Origin: an uncultured Alphaproteobacteria bacterium
Lineage (GTDB): Bacteria > Pseudomonadota > Alphaproteobacteria > UBA11222
Assembly: GCA_937888955.1 (NCBI GenBank)
Contig: CALAQW010000102.1
Span: 1 to 41,567 of the forward strand
Length of the DNA: 41,567 bases
Direction of reading: 5' to 3'
Each line of letters begins with the position of its first letter. The first letter of the stretch is position 1. The notes beneath the pieces were generated by a model that was not told the origin of the DNA, searched no databases, and saw only the letters and a program-made list of their open reading frames with translations. Below, in pieces: positions 1-8,686 of the stretch. A program made the position numbers and the translations under genes.

Positions 1-1
1 A

Positions 2-922
2 ATCATAGCCATGGGCATCGGCGGACCGGCAAGGCTGAGCTATAACGGGCCCGCATTCCGCTTTCAGCCGCCCGGCCGCGACCGCCCCTGCCAGTTCCTG
101 CAGGCCGGGGTCGAATGTCTTGGCATCGACGACAAGGAAGCCGCCGATGCGGAGGTGCTGGCCGTCACCCTTGCCGCCGTGCAGGCAACCGGCCTGTCTG
201 AATATGCAATCGAGATCGGCGATGTCGGATTGTTTTTCGGGCTGATCGACCAGTTGCAGTTGCCCGAACGGTGGCGGCTGCGGTTGAAACATCAGTTCTG
301 GCGGCCCGGTCAGTTGCAGGATCTGATCAATCGGTTGAGCGGTGCGGATGGCGCCGGTGCTGACCGCACCGCGTTTCTTGCTGCTTTGGGTGCGCTGGAT
401 GGTGAGCAGGCGAAAGCAGCCGTCGAGGATGTGCTGCAAATGGCGGGGATTGCCCCCGCCGGTGGCCGTACCATCGACGAGATTACCGTGCGCTTCCTCG
501 AACAGGCAGCCGATGCGCGCAGCGGCGCCCTGTCGCAGGAGATTGTGGCGCTGTTTGACGCCTTTTTCGATATCAGCGGCGGGTGTGCGGGTGCGATTGC
601 CGGATTGCGCGATCTGACGCGGCAGGCGGGCATCGCTCTGGACGCTGAGATTGCCCGGTTCGAGCGGCGTTGCGATCTGGCAGACAAGCGCGGTGTGCCG
701 GTTGATCAGTTGCGGTTTGCCGCGCGGTTCGAGCGCGGGCTGCAATATTATACAGGCTTTGTTTTCGAACTGCGCGCCCAGGCTGAGGGGGTGCCGGGGC
801 CAATTGCCGGCGGTGGCCGTTATGACCGTCTGCTTGCGCAGCTTGGCGCGGATAAGGAAATTCCCGCGATTGGCGGCGCGATCCGTACGGAATGGCTGTT
901 GCTTGCCAGGGGAGAGGCGTAA
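2..922 (+). CDS. hisZ: ATP phosphoribosyltransferase regulatory subunit HisZ (5' truncated)
   Basis: HisZ is a histidyl-tRNA synthetase-like subunit that pairs with HisG in the first step of histidine biosynthesis and has no aminoacylation activity. The frame is open to the left edge, and the residues before the first Met (IIA) continue it, so the gene is cut by the window start. HisZ proteins are usually about 370-390 residues and roughly 70-80 N-terminal residues are missing here. Visible class II synthetase-like motifs are RLSYNGPAFR followed by FLQAGVE near the start, and GLQYYTGFVFE followed by GGGRYDRLL near the C-terminus. The stop overlaps the hisG start by one base (TAATG), so the two are translationally coupled. 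The family call is firm. The ATG at position 11 is an internal Met, not the start. Confidence 0.9.
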   Translation: MIAMGIGGPARLSYNGPAFRFQPPGRDRPCQFLQAGVECLGIDDKEAADAEVLAVTLAAVQATGLSEYAIEIGDVGLFFGLIDQLQLPERWRLRLKHQFWRPGQLQDLINRLSGADGAGADRTAFLAALGALDGEQAKAAVEDVLQMAGIAPAGGRTIDEITVRFLEQAADARSGALSQEIVALFDAFFDISGGCAGAIAGLRDLTRQAGIALDAEIARFERRCDLADKRGVPVDQLRFAARFERGLQYYTGFVFELRAQAEGVPGPIAGGGRYDRLLAQLGADKEIPAIGGAIRTEWLLLARGEA

Positions 923-1890
923 TGGGCGGTAAACTTGTACTGGCCATCCAGAGCAAGGGGCGGCTTGCGGAACAGACCCACGACTATCTGAAAAGCTGTG
1001 GAATTCCCATTTCCGGCGGTTCGGGGCGTGAATATGTCGGCCATATGCCAGCGGTACCCGATGTGGAGATCGCGTTTTTGCAATCGGGTGAGATCCCGAC
1101 CTATCTGGAAAGCGGCGCAGTCCATTTGGGCATTACCGGCGAAGATCTGATGCGGGAAAAAACGCTTGATCTGGAAACCTGCATGATGCTGCTGAAACCG
1201 CTCGGCTTCGGCAAGGCCGATCTTGTGGTTGCGGTGCCGCGTTCCTGGATTGATGTGCATTCGATGGCGGATCTTGATGAAGTCAGTACGGCATTCCATC
1301 GCCGCCACGGGCGCAGATTGCGGGTGGCGACGAAATATCTGACGCTGACGCGTGACTTTTTCGCGCAGCACGGGGTCGCGGATTACCGCATCGTCGAGAG
1401 TTTGGGCGCAACCGAAGGGGCGCCTAATTCCGGCGCGGCCGAAGCGATCGTCGATATTACGTCTACCGGGACAACATTGGTCGCCAATAATCTCAAGATC
1501 CTCAATGACGGGGTTATCCTGCGCAGCCAGGCCTGTCTGGCGGCCTCGCGCAATGCGGTGTGGGATGATGCAGCGAAAACTGCCCTGCGCCGGATTCTCG
1601 ATATGATCGAGGGCAGCGCACGGGCGGATGCCGAACGGCTTGTTCATTTCGTGACGCCGTCAGATGAGGCTGCAATGGCGGGCGCGATGGCGGCATTGCA
1701 GAGCAAGTTCGGATGCCAGGTCGCGTTGAGCGGGCGGCAGGGCAGTCTGCAATGCGGGTCTGATATGCTCTATCCGGTGGTCAGTGCCTTGCATGCGGCA
1801 GGTTGCAGTCAGGTCAGTGCCGCGCAGGCGGACTATATCTTCGCGCCTGAAAACGCCTTGTATGAGCGCTTTATCGCCGCGCTAGGCTGA
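922..1890 (+). CDS. hisG: ATP phosphoribosyltransferase catalytic subunit HisG
   Basis: HisG joins ATP and PRPP to give phosphoribosyl-ATP, the committed step of histidine synthesis, in the cytosol. The product is 322 residues. The N-terminus carries the family start KLVLAIQSKGRL, and the PRPP-binding loop VDITSTGTTL lies near residue 185. The ATG at 922 overlaps the hisZ stop. An upstream in-frame GTG at 892 would put the start inside hisZ, so I reject it. Short HisG proteins that need HisZ are usually near 210-230 residues; this one has about 90 further residues at the C-terminus. They do not look to me like the classical regulatory HisG_C domain of the long, HisZ-independent form. A hairpin terminator follows 60 bases downstream. 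Confidence 0.93.
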   Translation: MGGKLVLAIQSKGRLAEQTHDYLKSCGIPISGGSGREYVGHMPAVPDVEIAFLQSGEIPTYLESGAVHLGITGEDLMREKTLDLETCMMLLKPLGFGKADLVVAVPRSWIDVHSMADLDEVSTAFHRRHGRRLRVATKYLTLTRDFFAQHGVADYRIVESLGATEGAPNSGAAEAIVDITSTGTTLVANNLKILNDGVILRSQACLAASRNAVWDDAAKTALRRILDMIEGSARADAERLVHFVTPSDEAAMAGAMAALQSKFGCQVALSGRQGSLQCGSDMLYPVVSALHAAGCSQVSAAQADYIFAPENALYERFIAALG

Positions 1891-1949
1891 AGGTTGTGTA
1901 GCCAGGTCAACTGTCGGCGGATATCGCGCAGGAAAAGTTCAGAACAGAA

Positions 1950-1980
1950 AAAAGGGGCTGCGAAAATCGCGGCCCCTTTT
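1950..1980. terminator. Bidirectional Rho-independent terminator between hisG and groEL
   Basis: A hairpin of ten base pairs (1954-1963 with 1967-1976, one G-U pair) has a three-base loop. It is flanked by AAAA on the left and TTTT on the right, which also pair. The A and T tracts on both sides let it stop transcription from hisG on the plus strand and from groEL on the minus strand, which converge here. Confidence 0.85.
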
Positions 1981-2001
1981 AATTTACTGTGATGCAATGG
2001 G

Positions 2002-3678
<1,677 letters not shown>

Positions 3679-3741
3679 CTATCTTGATCTGTTGGATTTG
3701 CGGCGAGCGCCGGCTGTTCGCCGGGCTGCGCAAGCCGTCGA

Positions 3742-4029
3742 TCAGCTGATCACCCCGAGGATGTCGCTTTCCTTCATGATCATCAGCTCTTCGCCGTCGA
3801 TCTTGATCTCGGTGCCGGACCATTTGCCGTACAGCACCTTATCGCCCTTTTTGACATCCATCGGCGCGATGGAACCGTCCTCGCGGCGTGCGCCTGGACC
3901 AACGGCGACGACTTCACCTTCCTGGGGTTTTTCCTGCGCGGTGCCAGGAATGATGATGCCGCCACTTGTCTTTTCTTCCTGCTCAGCCTGACGGACAAGC
4001 ACTCTGTCATGCAAAGGTCGAAACGCCAT
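3742..4029 (-). CDS. groES: Co-chaperonin GroES (10 kDa chaperonin, Cpn10)
   Basis: GroES is the heptameric lid of the GroEL chamber. The 95-residue product begins [14 protein letters not shown], the family's usual start. It contains the mobile-loop region [19 protein letters not shown] (about residues 17-35) that docks to GroEL, and the later [10 protein letters not shown] stretch. I chose the ATG at 4029 over an in-frame ATG 54 bases upstream because the N-terminus then matches the family and an AGGGAGA ribosome site lies about ten bases before it. It is the first gene of groESL; the promoter and CIRCE operator are just upstream on the minus strand. Confidence 0.97.
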   Translation of the reverse strand: MAFRPLHDRVLVRQAEQEEKTSGGIIIPGTAQEKPQEGEVVAVGPGARREDGSIAPMDVKKGDKVLYGKWSGTEIKIDGEELMIMKESDILGVIS

Positions 4030-4123
4030 TTGCCTGGTCTCCCTTGAATAAACCTGAATCTTTGATAGGTTCGGCCGAGGCATGCCTGTTCATGCAATGC
4101 ATCCGCCGCCTATCCATGATCTT

Positions 4124-4150
4124 TTAGCACTCTAGCATAATGAGTGCTAA
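4124..4150 (-). promoter_or_regulatory. CIRCE operator (HrcA binding site) of groESL
   Basis: A perfect inverted repeat TTAGCACTC-N9-GAGTGCTAA occupies 4124-4132 and 4142-4150 with spacer TAGCATAAT. This is the exact CIRCE consensus bound by the heat-shock repressor HrcA. It lies just downstream of the predicted transcription start and about 95 bases before the groES start codon, the normal arrangement for repression that is relieved on heat shock. The hrcA gene is not in this window. Confidence 0.97.
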
Positions 4151-4159
4151 AACGGGCGC

Positions 4160-4188
4160 GTTGTAAAACCGATATCGTGCAGTGTCAA
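4160..4188 (-). promoter_or_regulatory. Sigma-70-type promoter of groESL
   Basis: On the minus strand a perfect -35 box TTGACA (4188-4183) is followed after exactly 17 bases by TACAAC (4165-4160). Transcription would begin near 4153, immediately before the CIRCE element, so HrcA bound there would block initiation or early elongation. I see no obvious additional RpoH-type promoter, but I could not score one. Confidence 0.8.
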
Positions 4189-4248
4189 GGATAATCCCGG
4201 AAATGCCTTTAAGGCTGTTTTCAGGAGTTGGTGCAGTTTTTGGTGGTT

Positions 4249-4716
4249 CTAGCGGTTGTTGGGCAGGCGTGTCAGATTGGCGCCGACCAGCAGCATGTCA
4301 ACGGACCGGCCATCACCGGCGAGTGGCAGCATCAGACGCTCGAAACCAAAACGGGCGTCGTCATGCTTGCGCAGATATTCCCCGGCCTGGAAGGCGGGTT
4401 TGCCATTCTCGGTTGTGTAGTGGCAAAGCGCCAATGCGTCATGCCAGCTATCGCCGATATCAAGCTCATCGATAAATTGACCTGTCAGCTCCGACCCGTG
4501 AACATCGACAATATGCGTGCCGACCAGTCGAAAGCGGAATTTTGGTGAAGTGGCGTCACCGACAATATCAATCAGCGCGGTATGGGCAAGAAATTGCCGC
4601 ATATCCACTGGATCGATGTCCTTGCGCCCCGGCAGGCATCCATTTTTATTCTTTTTCTGCCAATAGCCATATAATAACAATAAGGGCTGCGGCAGGTCGT
4701 CAACTGAGAATTGCAC
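4249..4716 (-). CDS. PAS_5-family (PF07310-like) single-domain protein
   Basis: The 155-residue product has the pattern of the alphaproteobacterial PAS_5 family. The N-terminal part reads YGYWQKK...LPGRKDIDPVDMRQFLAHTALIDIV, followed by FRFRLVGTHIVDVHGSELTGQFIDEL, which is the PAS-like core. There is no attached kinase, cyclase or DNA-binding domain, so the protein is probably a stand-alone sensory or adaptor domain; its ligand and partner are unknown. The start is a GTG at 4716 preceded by AAGGTGA. It reads toward the groESL promoter, with its stop about 60 bases from the -35 box. The family assignment is by motif recall, not a search. Confidence 0.75.
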   Translation of the reverse strand: MQFSVDDLPQPLLLLYGYWQKKNKNGCLPGRKDIDPVDMRQFLAHTALIDIVGDATSPKFRFRLVGTHIVDVHGSELTGQFIDELDIGDSWHDALALCHYTTENGKPAFQAGEYLRKHDDARFGFERLMLPLAGDGRSVDMLLVGANLTRLPNNR

Positions 4717-4896
4717 AGCCTGTCACCTTCGCAACTCATCCGATCTGTTTGTGAAACCAAACCGATAATCCAATTAGTTACAGGTGTTATCCTACCCGTC
4801 CAAAACAATCAATAGTGGTATGAAGTGGTCGCCGGAGATGGTTTCCTGTATTTCAAGTCATCGTTACAACTTTTCGAAATTGACGTGGTTATATAA

Positions 4897-4929
4897 AACT
4901 AACTTATTAGAAATTCTAATAAGTTAGTT
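4897..4929. promoter_or_regulatory. Near-perfect 33-bp AT-rich palindrome before chaC, candidate operator
   Basis: Sixteen bases (4897-4912) are the exact inverted complement of 4914-4929 around a single central A. The arms read AACTAACTTATTAGAA and TTCTAATAAGTTAGTT. It ends 21 bases before the chaC start codon and overlaps the expected -10 region of a possible promoter (TTGACG at 4880-4885). No T-run follows, so a terminator is less likely than an operator for a dimeric repressor. Its AT content contrasts with the GC-rich surroundings. Confidence 0.6.
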
Positions 4930-4950
4930 CGTATTAGCAAGAGAGTTGTT

Positions 4951-5526
4951 GTGACTGATCAGGATTTGTGGGTGTTCGGTTATGGGTCGCTGATGTGGCG
5001 TCCGGGCTTTGACAGCCTGGGGGTGTATCGCGCCCGAATATTTGGATTTCACCGATCGTTCTGCGTTTTGTCCCATGTCCATCGGGGGACACCGGAAAAG
5101 CCCGGGCTTGTCTTTGGTCTTGACCGTGGCGGCTCGTGCCATGGTCTGGCTTTTCACATTGCAGCGGCGGAAGCGGCGGCTGTACGTGACTATCTGATTG
5201 CGCGCGAACAGGTGACTCTCGTTTATCGGGAATCGCAACTACCGGCCTATCTGAATGATGGTCGGGTTGTGCGGGCACTTTGTTTCACAGTCGATCACGC
5301 GCACCCGCAATATGCCGGCAAGCTGCCTTTTGCCGATCAGGTTGCATTGATCCGTCAGGGGGTCGGGCAAAGCGGCGCGAATTGTGACTATCTGGCGGAT
5401 ACGGTAACGCATCTGCGTGGCATGGGCATCGTCGATCACGGCCTGCAAGCGCTGCATCAGACGGTTTCGGGCAAAGTGGAGCTTGCGGGCAATGCTGGCG
5501 ATGCGGTGCGCGCTATGTCAGACTGA
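4951..5526 (+). CDS. chaC: ChaC-like gamma-glutamylcyclotransferase (glutathione-degrading)
   Basis: ChaC proteins cleave glutathione to 5-oxoproline and Cys-Gly in the cytosol. The 191-residue product carries the substrate-binding loop VFGYGSLMWRPGF (residues 8-20) and the region YLIAREQVTLVYRES near residue 80, whose Glu in the ARE triplet is the expected catalytic acid. Length matches bacterial ChaC (about 180-230). The start is GTG at 4951 with GAGAG nearby. A 33-bp palindrome lies directly upstream, so expression may be controlled by a repressor. The following SDR gene begins 88 bases downstream on the same strand. Glutathione specificity is inferred from the family. Confidence 0.88.
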   Translation: MTDQDLWVFGYGSLMWRPGFDSLGVYRARIFGFHRSFCVLSHVHRGTPEKPGLVFGLDRGGSCHGLAFHIAAAEAAAVRDYLIAREQVTLVYRESQLPAYLNDGRVVRALCFTVDHAHPQYAGKLPFADQVALIRQGVGQSGANCDYLADTVTHLRGMGIVDHGLQALHQTVSGKVELAGNAGDAVRAMSD

Positions 5527-5614
5527 GTTGGCGGGATCCGGCAGGCAAAAAGCCGGCAAGTGGTGCAGAAGCATAAACGCACCGTCAACGTGATCATAAA
5601 AGGGAGCGCAGGGA

Positions 5615-6379
5615 ATGGAACTCGATCTGGCGGGGAAAACGGCCATTGTCACCGGGGCATCCAAGGGGATCGGCAAGGCGGTGGCCGAAGGCTTGGCGGC
5701 GGAAGGTTGCCATCTGCACATTGTGTCGCGAACCGGCGCGGACCTGGAGAAAGTGCGCGACGCCATTACAAGCCGTCATCAGGTTTCGGTCACCGTGCAT
5801 GCGATGGATCTGGGTGATGGCGGCAATGCGAAAAAACTGATCGCCGCCTGTCCGGATGCCGATATCCTGGTGAATAATGCCGGGGCAATACCGGGCGGCA
5901 GCCTGACAAAGATCGAGGAAGAGCGCTGGCGCGAGGCGTGGGATCTGAAAGTATTCGGCTATATCAATCTGTGCCGCGAAATGTATCGGCATATGGCGGA
6001 GCGCAAGGCGGGGGTGATCATCAATATCATCGGCGTGGGCGGTGAAAAGCCGACAGCAGGCTATATTGTCGGCAGTGCGGGCAATGCCAGTCTGATGGCT
6101 TTTACCCGCGGCCTTGGCGGGCAAAGCGCCGATGACGGAATTCGGGTTGTCGGGGTTAATCCCGGTATGATTGAAACCGAGCGGTTGCGCTCGCTGACCG
6201 GCAGCCTTGCGGGCTCCGATCCCAAGGGGCTTGAGCGGATGTTGCAGGCCCTGCCTTTCGGGCGTCCGGGCAAGCCTGAGGAAGTCGCCGATCTGGTGAC
6301 GTTCCTTGCATCTGACAGGGCAAGTTATATCAGCGGTACGATCATTACCGTGGATGCGGGGGCGGCGCATCGCGGTTGA
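5615..6379 (+). CDS. SDR-fold protein lacking the canonical catalytic tetrad
   Basis: The 254-residue product is a classical-length short-chain dehydrogenase/reductase. The cofactor site is intact: TGASKGIG at residues 13-20 and NNAG at 87-90. The C-terminal GRPGKPEEVADLVTFLAS and YISGTIITVDAG are also typical. The active site is not typical. In the region GVIINIIGVGGEKPTAGY then IVGSAGNASL (about 133-160) the Ser-Tyr-Lys pattern is missing: the usual YxxxK aligns with GSAGN (Gly153, Asn157), and the helix-4 Asn is Lys112. I recall a clade of SDR proteins with this GSAGN motif, so it may be a family feature rather than decay. The reaction is unknown. It starts at an ATG after AGGGAGCGCAGGGA. 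Confidence 0.85.
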   Translation: MELDLAGKTAIVTGASKGIGKAVAEGLAAEGCHLHIVSRTGADLEKVRDAITSRHQVSVTVHAMDLGDGGNAKKLIAACPDADILVNNAGAIPGGSLTKIEEERWREAWDLKVFGYINLCREMYRHMAERKAGVIINIIGVGGEKPTAGYIVGSAGNASLMAFTRGLGGQSADDGIRVVGVNPGMIETERLRSLTGSLAGSDPKGLERMLQALPFGRPGKPEEVADLVTFLASDRASYISGTIITVDAGAAHRG

Positions 6380-6482
6380 TCGGGAAAGATCGATTTAATC
6401 TCACCACTATTTCGGCTATTAGCGTCAGCTTTGCTTTTGGCGTCTGGGGCGTTCGGTGAAGTTGGAGTGCAAGTCAGCGATT

Positions 6483-6908
6483 ATGACAGATCAGGAGATA
6501 TTGGCGGTCCTGCAGCAGCGGGATCTGAAGTTCATGCAATATTTGGGCGGCGGGATCGTCGGGGCAAACAAGCAAAGGCAGGAAGCTGTCATGGTTTTCG
6601 AGCCAGGCGATGATTTATGTCATTCGGGCAATGTCATCCAGGGCGGCTTCCTGACCGCCATGCTTGATGCGGCCATGGCGCATGCGGTGATGGTGGCTTC
6701 CGATATGGCGCTGACGCCGCCCACCCTTGAGCTGAAGATCAGTTTCCTCAAACCCGGTCTGCCCGGGCCGCATCGGGCGGTGGGCCGTGTGGTGCGGATG
6801 GGCAAAACGGTCGGCTTTCTGGAAGGGGAGCTTTATAATGTGGATGATGAGCTGATCGCCAAATCATCGGCGACGGCGCGGCTCGTCCCCGCAGCGCCCG
6901 CCAGCTGA
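6483..6908 (+). CDS. PaaI-family hotdog-fold acyl-CoA thioesterase
   Basis: The product (141 residues from this start) has the PaaI-type hotdog layout. GNVIQGGFLTAMLDAAMAHAV forms the central helix region with the HSGNVIQGG motif that carries the active-site residues. It is followed by TLELKISFLKPGLPG and GRVVRMGKTVGFLEGELYN for the sheet. Such enzymes hydrolyse aryl- or acyl-CoA thioesters in the cytosol; the substrate is unknown. An in-frame GTG at 6456 would add nine residues (MKLECKSAI) that do not resemble the family, so I prefer the ATG at 6483, though neither start has a strong ribosome site. Its position between an SDR gene and etf/3-hydroxyacyl-CoA dehydrogenase genes fits acyl-CoA metabolism. 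Confidence 0.82.
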   Translation: MTDQEILAVLQQRDLKFMQYLGGGIVGANKQRQEAVMVFEPGDDLCHSGNVIQGGFLTAMLDAAMAHAVMVASDMALTPPTLELKISFLKPGLPGPHRAVGRVVRMGKTVGFLEGELYNVDDELIAKSSATARLVPAAPAS

Positions 6909-6961
6909 AGCTGTTGCGAGCCGGTCTGAATTAGGCAGTTTTTCTGGCAGGAGGTGCCGGC

Positions 6962-7162
6962 ATGGCAGAGTTTTTCGAAACGCTTATCCCCTTCGCCTTG
7001 GGCATTGTATTTCTTATCCTGCTTGCGGGTATTTTTGTGATGTTCCGTGGCGGCCGGCTCAATCAAAGCTGGAGCAACCGGTTGATGCGCTGGCGGGTGA
7101 TCGCGCAATTTGTCGCCATCTGCATCGTGATGGCGGCACTGTATTTCGCTGGCCGGGGCTGA
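6962..7162 (+). CDS. Small twin-transmembrane HIG1-domain-like protein
   Basis: A 66-residue membrane protein with two hydrophobic segments (about residues 8-28 and 46-62) is joined by the loop RGGRLNQSWSNRLMRWRVIAQ. This resembles the bacterial relatives of the hypoxia-induced HIG1 family (PF04588), where a SNRLMRxRVxxQ-type loop is typical. In eukaryotes HIG1 proteins associate with respiratory complexes; the bacterial role is not settled. A strong ribosome site (AGGAGGT) precedes the ATG. It lies 19 bases before the cobalamin adenosyltransferase start and very probably shares a transcript with it. Confidence 0.75.
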   Translation: MAEFFETLIPFALGIVFLILLAGIFVMFRGGRLNQSWSNRLMRWRVIAQFVAICIVMAALYFAGRG

Positions 7163-7180
7163 ACAACGAAGGAGCAAATC

Positions 7181-7756
7181 ATGGTCGTATTGAGCAAGAT
7201 TTACACCCGTACCGGCGATCAGGGCAGCACGGCCCTGGGGTCAGGCGCGCGGGTTGCGAAATTCGATCTGCGGGTCTGCGCCTATGGCACCGTTGATGAG
7301 ACGAATGCTGCGATCGGCATTGCGCGGCTCTATACCGATGGTGATGCGGATCAGGCATTGGCCCGTATCCAGAATGACCTGTTCGATCTGGGTGCCGATC
7401 TTTGCCGCCCGTCGGCCGAAGCGCAGACGGATCGCGCGGACGAAACCGGATTGCGCGTAACAGACGCGCAGGTGGTGCGGCTTGAAGAGGAAATCGATGC
7501 GATGAATGCGGATCTGACGCCATTGCGTTCGTTCGTCCTACCCGGCGGATCACCGGCCGCCGCGCATCTGCATCTGGCGCGCACGGTCTGCCGGCGGGCC
7601 GAGCGGCTTGCGGTGGAACTCGCAACACAAGAAAATGTGGGGGCGGCGGTGTTGCGCTATCTCAACAGATTGTCCGATTATTTATTTGTCATGAGCCGCA
7701 AACTGAATGATAACGGGGCAGAAGATACATTATGGCAGCCCGGTCAGCACCGTTAA
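7181..7756 (+). CDS. PduO-type cob(I)alamin adenosyltransferase
   Basis: This cytosolic enzyme transfers the adenosyl group of ATP to cob(I)alamin to make adenosylcobalamin. The 191-residue product shows all PduO/MMAB landmarks: the N-terminal ATP loop KIYTRTGDQG, the DETNAAIG helix, FDLGADLCRP, the block RSFVLPGGSPAAAHLHLARTVCRRAER around residues 110-145, and RYLNRLSDYLFVMSR near 165. An AAGGAGC ribosome site precedes the ATG. The coenzyme it makes is needed by the class II ribonucleotide reductase encoded 13 kb downstream. No B12 riboswitch is visible upstream. Confidence 0.95.
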   Translation: MVVLSKIYTRTGDQGSTALGSGARVAKFDLRVCAYGTVDETNAAIGIARLYTDGDADQALARIQNDLFDLGADLCRPSAEAQTDRADETGLRVTDAQVVRLEEEIDAMNADLTPLRSFVLPGGSPAAAHLHLARTVCRRAERLAVELATQENVGAAVLRYLNRLSDYLFVMSRKLNDNGAEDTLWQPGQHR

Positions 7757-7934
7757 GCTGCTTTTAGCATGCGGGTTGGAAATGTTTTTCGTCCATTCGG
7801 TGACGATACGTTGACAGGGGGAAAGACGGAAATTAGTTTCCGCACCTGCGAAATAGGTTGCAGGGGCGCGTGAGCGCAATGACGCGACACATGGATTGCC
7901 CTGATCTGGATTATTAGATTTGGAGAAGAAGTAG

Positions 7935-8684
7935 ATGAAAGTCCTCGTGCCCGTAAAACGGGTGGTCGACTATAACGTCAAGATCCGCGTGAAACCGGAC
8001 GGGTCGGGCGTTGATTTGGCCAACGTAAAGATGTCCATGAATCCGTTCGATGAAATCAGCGTCGAGGAAGCGGTGCGGATGAAGGAAGCGGGCACTGCCA
8101 GCGAAGTGATCATCGTATCCATCGGTCCTGCAGGCGCGCAGGAAACGATCCGTACCGCGCTGGCCATGGGCGGCGATCGCGGCATTCTGGTCAAGACGGA
8201 TGCGAATGTGGAACCGCTGGGCGTCGCCAAAATCCTCAAGGCGATCACCGAGGAAGAACAGGCTGATCTCGTCATCCTGGGCAAGCAGGCGATCGATGAC
8301 GATTCAAATCAGACCGGACAGATGCTGGCGGCATTGCTTGGCCGTTCGCAGGCGACCTTTGCCAGCGAAGTCAAGCTTGATGGCGACAAGCTGGAAGTCA
8401 CCCGTGAAGTCGATGCCGGTCTGCAGGTGATCCGCGTGGCGATGCCGTCTGTCGTGACGGTCGATCTGCGGCTGAACGAGCCACGTTATGCGTCGCTGCC
8501 CAATATCATGAAAGCACGCAAGAAGCCGATCGACGAAAAGGCGCCGGAAGATTTCGGGGTCGATATCACGCCGCGGCTGACGGTGTTGAAGACGACCGAA
8601 CCGCCAGCGCGCACTGCCGGTATCAAGGTTGAATCCGTGCAGGAGCTGGTAGCGAAGCTGCGCGAAGAAGCGGGAGTGATTTGA
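7935..8684 (+). CDS. etfB: Electron transfer flavoprotein beta subunit
   Basis: EtfB is the AMP-binding subunit of the soluble flavoprotein that carries electrons from acyl-CoA and other dehydrogenases to ETF:ubiquinone oxidoreductase. The 249-residue length is standard. It begins [19 protein letters not shown] and contains [18 protein letters not shown] and the ETF beta signature region [24 protein letters not shown] near residues 176-199. A GGAGAAGAAG ribosome site precedes the ATG. The upstream 178-base gap holds a TTGACA box at 7811-7816 that may be the -35 of the etfBA promoter, but its -10 is weak. The stop lies two bases before the etfA start. Confidence 0.97.
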   Translation: MKVLVPVKRVVDYNVKIRVKPDGSGVDLANVKMSMNPFDEISVEEAVRMKEAGTASEVIIVSIGPAGAQETIRTALAMGGDRGILVKTDANVEPLGVAKILKAITEEEQADLVILGKQAIDDDSNQTGQMLAALLGRSQATFASEVKLDGDKLEVTREVDAGLQVIRVAMPSVVTVDLRLNEPRYASLPNIMKARKKPIDEKAPEDFGVDITPRLTVLKTTEPPARTAGIKVESVQELVAKLREEAGVI

Positions 8685-8686
8685 CG

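Noticed and set aside
7757-7934. Hairpins GGAAA-TTAG-TTTCC (7828-7841) and CCTGC...GCAGG (about 7846-7865) before etfB
   Set aside because: Arms are only five bases and neither is followed by a T-run or matches a known operator, so chance is adequate.
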